DNA from: Epilithonimonas mollis
GTDB lineage: Bacteria; Bacteroidota; Bacteroidia; Flavobacteriales; Weeksellaceae
Length of the DNA stretch: 64,000 nucleotides
NCBI RefSeq assembly: GCF_900142325.1
Contig: NZ_FRAM01000005.1
Location: 1 to 64,000, forward strand
Direction of reading: 5' to 3'
Position 1 is the first letter of the stretch. Every line of letters starts with the position of its first letter. A program made the position numbers and the translations under genes. This document shows positions 25,800 through 35,227 of this stretch, one piece after another. The notes under the pieces are model-generated. The model did no database searches, was not told where the DNA came from, and was given only the letters and a program-made list of their open reading frames with translations.

Positions 25800-28265
25800 C
25801 TATTTAAGGTAATGATCGAACCATTTCAAGAAATATTCTGTTGCTCTCCTTTGATTTTCAGGTCTCATCAGCGTATGCCCATCTTGTGGAAACAACATGA
25901 GTTCAACAGGTTTATTCAGACTTCTTAATCCGATAAACATAGCAATACTCTGCTCAAAATCAACGTGACGATCTTCTTTTCCCGCCCACAGCAAAAGCGG
26001 GGTATTTATCTTATCGGCACTAAAGACCGGATTATTATTATAATAGACGTTTTTATGATCATAAAAATTACCGGAAAATCTAAAACTTTGATCTGTATAT
26101 CTCCAGATGTTCGGTCTAAAGTTGGTCTTACTCACCGAAAAATAAGAAGCTGTAATATCTGATAAGGAAGCACCGCTTACTGCCGCTTTAAACAGATCAG
26201 AATGCGCAATGATGTAGTTGGTCTCAAAACCCCCAAAGGACTCCCCTATAATTCCTAATCTGTTAAGATCTACACCATACGATTCAGATACTGTCTCGAT
26301 TGCCTCTTTGACCGATCTAAGAGCGGATTCACCAGGTTCATCAATAACATATTTTATTCTGGGCAAAATAATGATATAACCTTCTGCTGCAGTCAAAGAA
26401 CGGTTAAATCCGGGCTGGTTGAACAGGCTGGGAAAATAAAACGTCTTGTAGGACGCGGCTTCGTTTTCGTAGACACATACTATCGCAGGATACTTTTTCT
26501 TCGTATCGTAGTCAGGAGGTAAAATCACGCTTACATATGTCTTATCTCCATCACGGTCATTAAAATCATGTAATGCTGCTTTTGGAAATCTTTCTTTCTG
26601 AAACATGAGCTTATTGGACTCATAAACAACTTTCAAAGTCTTTTCTATAACACTGTAGTTTTCCAAGATGTAAGGCGTGTTAGCATTTTCTTTAGTAAAA
26701 CTGATATGATGTTTAGAACAAACGAATTGATCAAGCTTATAGAAATCCAAGCCCGAAATAATTTCAAGTTTCTTACCGTCATACACAGACAGTCCCTCTC
26801 GAATATCATCTGCATGACTTACCTTGATTAAAATATAATTTTCTTTGATCTTCCGATATCTCGTCCATCCGAGAGGCGCACTTGTCACTACCGATCTATT
26901 TAATATCTTGAATGATATGTCCGGATCAGAAGATCGGGTTAGATTTTTATAAATTTTAGAATTCAGATCATATTCCCACAAATTATGGACTGACGTCAGA
27001 TAGATCTTCCTCATATCATTTGAAAAAAACAGATCTCCGGCAGGATTGATGTTATTTTCATTTTGTCTGTTAGATCGATAAAATTTTTCTTTGATCCTAT
27101 TCGTCAGATTTTCTTTTTTCTTAGAATACAGATTATACATCCACCAATCCCGATTCTCAAAATAGATCAATGACCCATCCGCCACCGGATAAAACTGTTT
27201 AGCTTTCTGAACTTCAAATTCAACTTGATTATCATTAATGTTTCTGATTCTAATGGAAGGAATTAAAAATTCAGTTTCCGAATCACCGTTGGCAAAATCC
27301 AGCACCTCTAAAATATACCGGTCATTAAAGATCAGATAACGATTACTTACCTTTGCATCACTTTCATTAGATATCTGTGCCCCGGTTGACAGATCAAGCA
27401 ATAATGCTTCAAAATCACTATTTGCTCTCGCATCGAAATTGGGTTTTAAAGCAAGGTCATTACCAAACCAGTTTTCGATACTGTCTTTATAGGAAATGGG
27501 TTTGTTTTTCCTTGATGCAACAAGCATGCAATGGTCACCAAATCCGAAGCCGGTAAAATCATTAAACTTGTTGTCAATATATCGATCTAATATTTTCTCC
27601 CCATTCCAATTGTAGTACAAGACCTTCAGTCTTCCATCATCTTTGATCATGAACTTTGATAATTGACGTGAAGCATCAGGCGTGTGATTGATGAGCTCTT
27701 GCGATCTTATACCGTCAAATCTCGTTATGATCTTACCTGTTCTATAACTAACCATAAAAGAAAAATCACTGCCCAGAATCAATGACATATCACGATCAAG
27801 CGTCTGAATTTTTGACACCCTTTCTGCAATATTAAATAACCTCAGAGACTTTCCTATACCGAAAAGCCGGTTAGAATGTGTTATGATAAAACCATATTGA
27901 AGATCATCTTTAAAACTAAAATCAGACACATCCCTGATCACTTTTTTTTCTTTGGTCCTTAAGTCGATCATCAACAGGCTATTATCTGACCGAAGAACGA
28001 CAAAGAAATGATCATTGAGAAAACTTTTAGCTACATTTTCAAAGCAGATCGTATCTTTGGTTATTGCATTCAACAGAACCGTTGATTTTTCTGAGTTGTC
28101 AAAGATCTTTGTAAAGGTATTCCAATGACCATTATTGCTGATCTCTGAATTCACTATTCTATACCACCCAGCGAATTTTTGATCGTCCATTACCTTTTGC
28201 CCGTAAATCTTTCCGGACCAAAAGCATAATAAAGTGAATAAAAATCCGTAAAGTCTAATACCCAT
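25800..28265 (-). CDS. S9-family prolyl-oligopeptidase-like serine peptidase, secreted
   Basis: The protein has 821 residues with a signal peptide (about 1-22). The N-terminal about 540 residues are a propeller-like gate domain. The C-terminal alpha/beta hydrolase carries the nucleophile Ser in GESFGG (about residue 674), an Asp in GKEDRHVDF (about 764) and a His in PQDGHTLM (about 795). The enzyme probably cleaves short peptides in the periplasm or outside. It overlaps the stop of the SusD gene by 11 bases and is thus the last gene of a SusC-SusD-peptidase operon, which suggests peptide uptake. Confidence 0.88.
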   Translation of the reverse strand: MGIRLYGFLFTLLCFWSGKIYGQKVMDDQKFAGWYRIVNSEISNNGHWNTFTKIFDNSEKSTVLLNAITKDTICFENVAKSFLNDHFFVVLRSDNSLLMIDLRTKEKKVIRDVSDFSFKDDLQYGFIITHSNRLFGIGKSLRLFNIAERVSKIQTLDRDMSLILGSDFSFMVSYRTGKIITRFDGIRSQELINHTPDASRQLSKFMIKDDGRLKVLYYNWNGEKILDRYIDNKFNDFTGFGFGDHCMLVASRKNKPISYKDSIENWFGNDLALKPNFDARANSDFEALLLDLSTGAQISNESDAKVSNRYLIFNDRYILEVLDFANGDSETEFLIPSIRIRNINDNQVEFEVQKAKQFYPVADGSLIYFENRDWWMYNLYSKKKENLTNRIKEKFYRSNRQNENNINPAGDLFFSNDMRKIYLTSVHNLWEYDLNSKIYKNLTRSSDPDISFKILNRSVVTSAPLGWTRYRKIKENYILIKVSHADDIREGLSVYDGKKLEIISGLDFYKLDQFVCSKHHISFTKENANTPYILENYSVIEKTLKVVYESNKLMFQKERFPKAALHDFNDRDGDKTYVSVILPPDYDTKKKYPAIVCVYENEAASYKTFYFPSLFNQPGFNRSLTAAEGYIIILPRIKYVIDEPGESALRSVKEAIETVSESYGVDLNRLGIIGESFGGFETNYIIAHSDLFKAAVSGASLSDITASYFSVSKTNFRPNIWRYTDQSFRFSGNFYDHKNVYYNNNPVFSADKINTPLLLWAGKEDRHVDFEQSIAMFIGLRSLNKPVELMLFPQDGHTLMRPENQRRATEYFLKWFDHYLK

Positions 28266-29652
28266 TATTCTGTGGTTTAAGGGAGGGGTTTGCGATCAGT
28301 TCATTTTCAGGTAATGGTAGTAAGGACATGTAATCTTTCCAAGAGGATTTAACTGTTGCCATATAGGTATTAAGCAATCCTTTTCTTTTAAGATCAAAGA
28401 ATCGATGTCCGAACTCAGTGAACAGTTCATGCCGGCGTTCATCCATCACGGCCGTTCTTACCTGCTGCTGACTTAAACCGCCAAGACCTGCAAGCCCCGC
28501 TCTTTGTCTTAACTGATTTAACCGGTTTATGGCAGTTTGAGTATTTCCCAGTTCATTTTCAGCTTCAGCAGATATGAGATACGCCTCCTCCACTCGTAAC
28601 ACAATTGAAAACTCTAGGGATGATGAGGTTTTATTATTCTGGGTATATTTATACGGATAGGCATAACTCATTGCTGCATTGGACAGCGTTTTCGTCCATT
28701 TTTGCTTCCTCTGATCACCAGGTTCAAATGAATCCAGTAAATTTTGAGATAAAACGACATTTTGCGGGGGCAAGGTCACAAAAATATAATACTGTCCTTC
28801 CAAGGTATTGACCCCCGCTTCCAATGGCATAAATTGCCAGATCGCACTTTTACTGTCTTTTAAAAACGTCTTTGAAATATCCTGCTCCATGGTATACAAT
28901 GGATTTTGGATAACCAGATCCGCCATTAAGCTAGCTTTTGCCCATTCCTGTTTGTATAGGTAGAGTCTTGCTAATGCCAACCTGACTCCTGACCTGTTAA
29001 TTCTCGTACGGTTGGCAGTAGGATATTGGTCTGTCAGGTACTGATCCGCTTTCTGATAATCTTCTTCAATATGAACATACACATTATCCACACTCTGCCT
29101 TGAGACAGATTGATTTTGAAGATAATCGGTAGTCGTGATGTACGGAACATCACCATAGAGATTGACCAGGTAAAAATGTAAGAACCCGCGTATAAAATAA
29201 GCTTCACCCAAAATCTGGTCAATGGTCTGCTGATCAAGATAGGCTGTACTTTTCCCAACTCCTTCAATGATATTATTAACGGCATAGATCTGCTTGTAGG
29301 CATTGACCCAGATCGTATTGACAACTGTGGTATTCTGCTGGACACTAAGATCAAAAAAGCTTTTAAAATCCAGAGACTGATTACTTACAGAATTGAGTTC
29401 ATCCGTATAACAGCCCATTAATGTCCCTACCCCGTACAGAGAACCATTTAAAAGCGTATTGGCTCTCAGATTGGTATAAACATCCGATAAAGCTGCGTAT
29501 GCAAGACCTTTATCTTTAAAAACCATAGACTGGGATATCTGATTGTTGGGATCATCCACTTCAAGAAACTTCTCACAACTGATCAGATAAAAACTACAAA
29601 ATAAGATGATGGACGTTAAAAAAAACTTTTTACTGTGATATGAATGTTTCAT
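28255..29652 (-). CDS. SusD/RagB-family outer-membrane lipoprotein
   Basis: The protein has 465 residues with a signal peptide and lipobox FYLISC. The mature N-terminus EKFLEVDDPNNQISQSMVF is the SusD signature and RINRSGVRLALARLYLYKQEWAKA is its TPR-like core. The C-terminus has the usual RRHELFTEFGHRFFDLKRKG block. It is the surface partner that delivers substrate to the SusC channel. Three bases separate it from susC. The attached peptidase gene suggests a peptide rather than a glycan substrate. Confidence 0.9.
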   Translation of the reverse strand: MKHSYHSKKFFLTSIILFCSFYLISCEKFLEVDDPNNQISQSMVFKDKGLAYAALSDVYTNLRANTLLNGSLYGVGTLMGCYTDELNSVSNQSLDFKSFFDLSVQQNTTVVNTIWVNAYKQIYAVNNIIEGVGKSTAYLDQQTIDQILGEAYFIRGFLHFYLVNLYGDVPYITTTDYLQNQSVSRQSVDNVYVHIEEDYQKADQYLTDQYPTANRTRINRSGVRLALARLYLYKQEWAKASLMADLVIQNPLYTMEQDISKTFLKDSKSAIWQFMPLEAGVNTLEGQYYIFVTLPPQNVVLSQNLLDSFEPGDQRKQKWTKTLSNAAMSYAYPYKYTQNNKTSSSLEFSIVLRVEEAYLISAEAENELGNTQTAINRLNQLRQRAGLAGLGGLSQQQVRTAVMDERRHELFTEFGHRFFDLKRKGLLNTYMATVKSSWKDYMSLLPLPENELIANPSLKPQNNGY

Positions 29653-29655
29653 TGT

Positions 29656-32649
29656 TTAAAATTTAATATTAGCTGAAAAGGCGAAAGTCTTAGCCAAGGG
29701 CAGAAATAACCCTTGTACTTCGGGATCTATGCCCTTGTATTTTGTGAAAGTCACGAGATTCTGTGCATGCACCTGCAGGGTCAAATCATTGATCCAGGTT
29801 CCCGACAGAGGAACTTTGTAGCCAATCTGTAGATTATTCAGTCTTATAAATGACGCATCTACAATAACCGCATCACTGGCCTGATACTGCGCAAAAGCCC
29901 TGGATGCATTGGTATTCGCTCCGGTACTTGGTCTTTGAAAACGTGCATCAGGGTTTTCAGGAGTCCAATAGTCCAGCATATAGGTTGGAACGTTGGACAT
30001 AGAGCCCAATAAGGGCAGACTGTAGTCCAGGTTAAACTGTCTCTGTTTAACGAATTGAAACAGAAAATCCAATGACCAGTTTTTATATGAGACCTGGCTT
30101 CCTATTCCCCCGAAATATTTAATACCAATATCCACCACTTTCGTTCTATCATTGGAATCTATCTTACCGTCCCCATTTAGATCGGAAAACTCAAATAATC
30201 CTGTAGTCGGATTTACCCCTTTGAGCTCATAAACCTTTTTGATATTTAATGATTTCCCCACTTCATAGGTAGAAGAGTATGATGATGACTGCAAATTATC
30301 ATATTCGAGAAGCTTGCTCTTTGGAAGTGTCCAGTTTCCGGTCATTCTCCATTTCACATGTTGTCCCCTGACAATTGAAATACTCAGATCCGTCTCAGTT
30401 CCTGAGTTCTGAACTTTAGCAGAAAAATTACTCTGTATCGTTGCAAAACCCGTAGTGGCAGGTAAGGGAATCCCTACCAACTGATTGGACGATCTGTTTC
30501 TGAACCAACCTACAGAGAGGTTGATCCGATCTTTCAGAAATCCAAGTTCCAAGGCATATTCAAGCTTCGTCGTCTTCTCCCAACTGAAATCAGGATTAAA
30601 TAATCGTGAAGGATAGATCCCTATCGTTCCGTCATAAGCTTGCGATGTGGTTGTATACGTATTCAAATACTGATAATCCCCGATCAGGTCACTTCCGGAA
30701 GTTCCCAAACTTGCCCTCAGCTTTCCAAAGCTCAGCCATTTTAAGTTTTGCTTAAATAAGCGTTCTTCAGAAAATAACCAGGCTGCACCAACAGCACCAA
30801 AGTTGGCAAATCTTTTATCCGGACCAAACCTGCTTGAACCATCTCTTCTGCCAGTAAGATTAAAAATATATTTCCCTGAATAATTGTAATTAAAACGTCC
30901 AAAGAAGGCAGTGTAACGGTAGTCGATATTGGTATCTTCAACGATCTTCTGAACCTTGGCATTGGACAAATTATCGATAAACTCATTTGAAGTAAAATCA
31001 GACGCTTGCAATCTTACAATATCATTTTTTCTATCCTCAAATGTAGAACCCAGGAATGCGCTGAAAGAATGGTTATTCCATTTCGTATTCCAGTGAAGCT
31101 GAGGTTCTATGATCCAACTTGTCTTGGAAACCAATCCTTCGTAACGCGCAGAAATACTGCTTGTATAGCCTAAACTTGGATTATAAGCCGAAGACGGATT
31201 GATCCTTGACTCATTTTGCTGCGTTTGCGTATATCCTGCATTCAATTTTAAAGCCCAATGATCTGAGATCTCATACGATGCATTAACGTTGGTTACCAAT
31301 GATCTGATAGCGTTCAGATACTTATTTTCAAGTTTTGCCAGAGGATTGGTAAACGTATTTCCTTCCCAGTTCAGACTGCCATCAGGCTGATATAGCATGG
31401 GGGCATCAGGAGCCAGCAAGATCTGCCGGGTAAGGTCTGCATCTGTCTGATCGTTGTTTTCCTTCGTATAAAAGATGGTCGGACTTATTTTAAACTTCTT
31501 GTCGGGACTGGTAATTACCGTGCTAAAATTAAATCCCGAACGTTTGTATTTTAAACCGTGACCAAAAGCACTACCCTGCTCCAAATTGGACAACCCCAGA
31601 TAGTACTGGACATTTTCCGACCCTCCCGAATAAGCGAGCTGTTGCTGCTGGCTCATAAAAGTCTTGCCAATGAATTCCCTGTACCAGTCCGTATTTCTGC
31701 TATGGTCCCATTTCCCGTTGATATCGTATGCTGTTACAGGATAGGTTGTTATTCCATCATTGGCATAGGCATCTCTTCTCAATTGAAGATACTGCTCAGT
31801 ATTGGCCATTCCTACCAACTTATTAGTTCTTGATACAGAAGTAATGGCACTGAACTCCACTAGAGATTTTCCCTTTTTCCCCTTTTTAGTGGTTACGATC
31901 ACAACGCCATTTGCCCCTCTGGAACCGTAAATTGCCGTTGCATCCGCATCCTTAAGAACTTCCATACTTTCAATATCATTGGGATTAATAGAATTAAGAG
32001 GACTGGATTCTCCCTTGGAAAGAATATTGTTCGATAAAGTACTTAAAGAGTTGGATTGCGCATTGAGGGGTACGCCGTCAACAATGATCAAAGGATAATT
32101 ACCATCGAACCTCAGGCTGTTTTTACCTCTGATCTGAATATCAAACCCACCACCGGCAGTACCGGAATTCTGAGTGATCGCAACGCCTGACATCCTACCC
32201 TGCGCAGAAGCCAGTACATTCGTCACAGGCTGGTTCTCGATCTCTTTTGCGGAAACCCGGGCAATACTCCCCGTACGTTCTTTATCCCGCACTTTATAAT
32301 ATCCCGCATTGACAACCACTTCCTCAATGCTCTGTTCCTTTCGATCCAGCTTGAGATTGACAATTGTCCTTCCGTCAAAGGCGATTTTCTTTTCCTCATA
32401 TTCAGGGTGCCGAAAGATGATTGAAGGATTTTCTCCTGTTATTTCTAATTGATATATGCCTTTAGAATTGGTCAAGGTAACCTGGTCACTGCCTTCCTGA
32501 GAGACCACAACTCCCGAAAGCGGTGATTGATTCCCTCCGACAGTAACAGTTCCCGTCACTGTTTTGGTCTGCGCTTTAATGTTGCCGCATATTGCCGTAA
32601 ACATAAACACAAGACCGATGCTTCCTATGTTAGAATAGGATTTTTTCAT
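29656..32649 (-). CDS. SusC/RagA-family TonB-dependent outer-membrane transporter
   Basis: The protein has 997 residues. After a signal peptide come a carboxypeptidase-like beta domain (TVTVGGNQSPLSGVVVSQEG), a short plug region with the family block MEVLKDADATAIYGSRGANGVVIVTTKKG, and a long beta barrel ending in a phenylalanine-rich strand (FAFSANIKF). An EEVVVNAGY TonB-box-like segment is near residue 110. It transports nutrients across the outer membrane with the SusD partner. A long leader precedes it. Confidence 0.92.
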   Translation of the reverse strand: MKKSYSNIGSIGLVFMFTAICGNIKAQTKTVTGTVTVGGNQSPLSGVVVSQEGSDQVTLTNSKGIYQLEITGENPSIIFRHPEYEEKKIAFDGRTIVNLKLDRKEQSIEEVVVNAGYYKVRDKERTGSIARVSAKEIENQPVTNVLASAQGRMSGVAITQNSGTAGGGFDIQIRGKNSLRFDGNYPLIIVDGVPLNAQSNSLSTLSNNILSKGESSPLNSINPNDIESMEVLKDADATAIYGSRGANGVVIVTTKKGKKGKSLVEFSAITSVSRTNKLVGMANTEQYLQLRRDAYANDGITTYPVTAYDINGKWDHSRNTDWYREFIGKTFMSQQQQLAYSGGSENVQYYLGLSNLEQGSAFGHGLKYKRSGFNFSTVITSPDKKFKISPTIFYTKENNDQTDADLTRQILLAPDAPMLYQPDGSLNWEGNTFTNPLAKLENKYLNAIRSLVTNVNASYEISDHWALKLNAGYTQTQQNESRINPSSAYNPSLGYTSSISARYEGLVSKTSWIIEPQLHWNTKWNNHSFSAFLGSTFEDRKNDIVRLQASDFTSNEFIDNLSNAKVQKIVEDTNIDYRYTAFFGRFNYNYSGKYIFNLTGRRDGSSRFGPDKRFANFGAVGAAWLFSEERLFKQNLKWLSFGKLRASLGTSGSDLIGDYQYLNTYTTTSQAYDGTIGIYPSRLFNPDFSWEKTTKLEYALELGFLKDRINLSVGWFRNRSSNQLVGIPLPATTGFATIQSNFSAKVQNSGTETDLSISIVRGQHVKWRMTGNWTLPKSKLLEYDNLQSSSYSSTYEVGKSLNIKKVYELKGVNPTTGLFEFSDLNGDGKIDSNDRTKVVDIGIKYFGGIGSQVSYKNWSLDFLFQFVKQRQFNLDYSLPLLGSMSNVPTYMLDYWTPENPDARFQRPSTGANTNASRAFAQYQASDAVIVDASFIRLNNLQIGYKVPLSGTWINDLTLQVHAQNLVTFTKYKGIDPEVQGLFLPLAKTFAFSANIKF

Positions 32650-32807
32650 AGTTTTGTATGGGTTTTAATTTTATTAAAATCCTCGAATAAACTCTAGCTC
32701 TTTCCCGGGTCTGCAAACTTATGGGAGGAGCTTTTTTCATGCTGAGGATGATTCTATCTCATTTCTTCTTATTTATTACTACTGGATTCAGGTATTTGAA
32801 AACAAAA

Positions 32808-32866
32808 CTTTCGCAGTGCCCTTTGGTAAAGGATTTCGCCTAAGATAACCGCAAGGCACCTGAAAG
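32808..32866 (-). ncRNA. Candidate structured element in the susC leader (proximal)
   Basis: On the minus strand CTTTC-AG-GTGCC and GGCAC-TGC-GAAAG form two stacked 5-bp helices enclosing a CCTTT/AAAGG hairpin and an unpaired GCGGTTATCTTAGGCG stretch. The arrangement looks like a riboswitch-type fold but matches none I can name. It lies 160 bases before the susC start. Confidence 0.35.
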
Positions 32867-33016
32867 CCATTTAATATGAATGAAATTGTGTCCCGTGAAA
32901 GCTATAAAGCCGCAATAGGTTGTACACCCTATTGTATCCAACAGATACTCTATGTTGTAAGCGTCTTAGAATTTAACAAAACAATGTAGAATGCAGAACT
33001 GCATTAAAAAGAAAAC

Positions 33017-33086
33017 GGCATGGGACTCTACATTATCCGCCCTGAGGTACTGGTATACCCTACATACAGATAAGAGAGCCCACGCC
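33017..33086 (-). ncRNA. Candidate structured element in the susC leader (distal)
   Basis: On the minus strand GGCGTGGG and CCCATGCC pair over eight bases including one G-U pair that would be a mismatch on the other strand, and CTCT/AGAG and TTATC/GATAA continue the stem. The inner part holds the palindrome GGTATACC. The strand preference suggests an RNA made leftward from the promoter at 33.2 kb. It could be an independent small RNA or part of the susC leader. The rest of the gap 32650-33298 shows no gene. Confidence 0.4.
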
Positions 33087-33184
33087 TAGGTCGTGAGCTT
33101 AATACTTATCCTCTCGTATGTTAAAAATTACCAGTTTTCGGGCGAGATTCTAAGCAATAGCTTCTATTGTTCTTTGAAGTATCG

Positions 33185-33216
33185 CAAAGTTACGTTTCAA
33201 TAACTTATTTTACAAA
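33185..33216 (-). promoter_or_regulatory. Strong Bacteroidota promoter for the susC leader transcript
   Basis: On the minus strand TTTG (33216-33213) is followed after 20 bases by TAACTTTG (33192-33185), an excellent match to TTTG-N19/20-TAnnTTTG. The predicted start near 33178 gives a leader of about 530 bases before susC, long enough to hold both structured elements. Confidence 0.7.
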
Positions 33217-33298
33217 TATAATAAAAATATTCAAATCATTCGCTTTAACGAACAGTATTTTTCATTTTAATTTTTTCTTTTGATAAAGATTACAATAT

Positions 33299-33595
33299 AT
33301 GCCAGATAAAGAAGTTTTAAATAAAAAAAATGCTCTCGTAAATAAACACTTGTGCAATTTTATTGAAGCTAAATTTCTACGCGAGTATCGTAATCAAAAA
33401 GGTGAACTTATTTCTCAAAATGAATATGCTAAACTTTGTGGAATAACTTCCTCCACAATTTCAAAATTGAAATTACTTGAAGGTTATAATGTTCCTATGT
33501 CAACAATTTATAATATACTAAGGCACGAACAATACTCCTTAGAAAAATTCTTTAATGAATTTGAAAATGCTAAGGGAATAAATATCCCTGATTAA
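33299..33595 (+). CDS. Small helix-turn-helix protein
   Basis: A 98-residue protein with an XRE-like helix-turn-helix in its middle (ISQNEYAKLCGITSSTISKLKLLEGYNVPMSTIYNILR in pieces). It has no effector domain and is typical of small flavobacterial regulators. Its upstream region meets the divergent susC leader promoter, so it might act there; that is only positional. AT content rises from here on, marking the start of the defence island. Confidence 0.65.
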   Translation: MPDKEVLNKKNALVNKHLCNFIEAKFLREYRNQKGELISQNEYAKLCGITSSTISKLKLLEGYNVPMSTIYNILRHEQYSLEKFFNEFENAKGINIPD

Positions 33596-33618
33596 AAGCG
33601 CGACTAAACTTGAGATTT

Positions 33619-33768
33619 TTATCTACCAATTACTTTATAGTAACAATCTGAACATTGCTCTAGAACTTCTTCTGTTTCTCGAAATTCTTTTTTTAACGAG
33701 TAAATCTAAATTGAAAATCCGATGATGGTGAAGGTTGCTACGATACTGTAGATTTTTAATGCTTTCAT
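33619..33768 (-). pseudogene. Small membrane-protein gene with an in-frame TAG
   Basis: An ATG at 33768 opens MKALKIYSIVATFTIIGFSI, a good membrane segment, then a TAG (33708-33706). The same frame continues with IYSLKKEFRETEEVLEQCSD and CYYKVIGR to a TAA at 33619. The pattern looks like a single 49-residue small membrane protein broken by one nonsense change. The rest of 33596-34160 shows only a terminator. Confidence 0.4.
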
Positions 33769-34116
33769 ATTTGTGTTTTTATAAAGACAATAAAAGTTTT
33801 GGAATAATTTGACCCTTGTTTATCAACGAGATAAAAAATAGGCAAACATAAAAAACACCTCCATTTTAAGGTTTCCGTCTTTTTTTTTTGACTTATTTCT
33901 TACAATTTTCTATGCTAATTAAAAATAAATATTACGACAAAAAGAAAATGATCTTGCAACTTCTAAATTCTGATTCCTATTAAATTCCTTGTGGAAGTTT
34001 TTGATATTGGAATCAAAATAAAGTATTCGATATATATATAACACTCTGATTTAAATATTTTTAACTTTCCATAAATATGTTAATTTTTAATTTGACTTTT
34101 AGCAAAATTGGAAATA

Positions 34117-34146
34117 AAAAAGCTTCCAAAATTGGAAGCTTTTTTG
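34117..34146. terminator. Intrinsic terminator (bidirectional form)
   Basis: Arms AAAAAAGCTTCCAA (34117-34130) and TTGGAAGCTTTTTT (34133-34146) are perfect complements around AA. On the minus strand it ends with a T-run 14 bases after the HTH gene stop at 34161, so it terminates that three-gene group. Confidence 0.8.
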
Positions 34147-34160
34147 TTGAATTAAGGTAT

Positions 34161-34457
34161 TTATTTTTCCATCGCAAAGATCTTGTAAATATAATCTTCC
34201 ATTGTAGGCGCGAAAAAGTTATACATTTCCTTTTTATCTTCTGGAATCTGATCTTCTGATATGGTAAGAAAGTGAATAATCGCAACAGGAATATCAAGTT
34301 CTTTTGCTATTTTCTCCAAGGTGTCCGGAGTAGGTTGATATACACCTTTTACGATTTGCGAAACTGCAGTGGTACTTTTACCGATTCTTCCTGCTAATTC
34401 TTTTTGTGAAATATTCTTTCTTCTTAATAAATCTTTAATTACTTCACCGATTGTCAT
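34161..34457 (-). CDS. XRE-family regulator
   Basis: A 98-residue protein with a canonical XRE helix-turn-helix at residues 8-60 (ISQKELAGRIGKSTTAVSQIVKG, then PDTLEKIAKELDIPV). The C-terminal 35 residues are acidic then aromatic, with no known domain. It is the last of three minus-strand genes separated by 18 bases or overlapping, and probably regulates that group. Confidence 0.82.
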   Translation of the reverse strand: MTIGEVIKDLLRRKNISQKELAGRIGKSTTAVSQIVKGVYQPTPDTLEKIAKELDIPVAIIHFLTISEDQIPEDKKEMYNFFAPTMEDYIYKIFAMEK

Positions 34458-34475
34458 TGTGACTCAATTTTTTTA

Positions 34476-34664
34476 TTACTTTAAAATAATCTGAGCAACA
34501 TTTGTCAAAATTGAGATTATGCTTAATGCAATCTCATATTTTTCTTTCTTGCTCAAACTACTGTCTAATTTATCTCTTGCTTCTGAAAGCGCAGATTTTA
34601 CTGTATCGCTAATACTGGGGTCTGCAAGAGCTGTTTCAAGTTTTTCTTTAAGTTCTCTGTCCAT
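34476..34664 (-). CDS. Small helical hypothetical protein
   Basis: A 62-residue protein, helical and amphipathic, with a hydrophobic C-terminal helix (ALSIISILTNVAQIIL). Its start overlaps the end of the next upstream gene by 67 bases in another frame, which supports co-translation. It is not recognised. A small membrane-active or antitoxin-like partner of the neighbouring genes is possible but not shown. Confidence 0.5.
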   Translation of the reverse strand: MDRELKEKLETALADPSISDTVKSALSEARDKLDSSLSKKEKYEIALSIISILTNVAQIILK

Positions 34665-35146
34665 TGGATTAAATTTTTAGAATTAAATTGTCGATTGTTC
34701 TTATTGATATTTAATTCTAAATTATCTTCATCATCAAAGTGGCGGAAATTATGCTTTGAATTTCTTATTAATTTTCTTCTATCAAAGTTCAAAAATGGTA
34801 TGTTTTCTTTTGATATCGAAATGATTATCTTTTCAAGATTTTTAAGTTTTTCGGTAAGTTCTGCTATATAAGCATACAATTTTTGTAGAACTTCGTAAAG
34901 ATAATCTGTGTCAATGGTTGGTTTTTCAACAACCAACCTAAGTTCACAGATATTACGAAGTAAATCAATATTATGATAAACATTCTTAAAATCTTCTAAA
35001 CACAGTGTTGATTCTGCTCGGTCAATATCGAAACCCTCAATAATTATACTTTTGGTATAATTCCATTCATGGGTTAACTCAAAATACTTCGTTAGAGCAA
35101 GTCTATGCTCATTGAGAGTATAACTTTTTGTTTTTTTCTTTTTCAT
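34598..35146 (-). CDS. Hypothetical helical protein of the defence island
   Basis: A 182-residue protein, basic at the N-terminus (MKKKKTKSYTLNEHRLALTKYF), with long helices and a Leu/Lys-rich coiled part at residues about 75-115 (YEVLQKLYAYIAELTEKLKN). It is not recognised. It is the first gene of the group ending with the XRE regulator, and its frame overlaps the following gene. AT content is high, like the rest of the island. Confidence 0.5.
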   Translation of the reverse strand: MKKKKTKSYTLNEHRLALTKYFELTHEWNYTKSIIIEGFDIDRAESTLCLEDFKNVYHNIDLLRNICELRLVVEKPTIDTDYLYEVLQKLYAYIAELTEKLKNLEKIIISISKENIPFLNFDRRKLIRNSKHNFRHFDDEDNLELNINKNNRQFNSKNLIQWTENLKKNLKQLLQTPVLAIQ

Positions 35147-35227
35147 TTCTTCTTATTTATTATTGCAAATTTAAGTAAAACTTAAATTAAAAAACAAATT
35201 ATTTTACAAAATTTAGTTATTTATTTT

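Noticed and set aside
33619-33768. Certain functional gene call
   Set aside because: The in-frame TAG splits the frame; listed as a pseudogene candidate instead.
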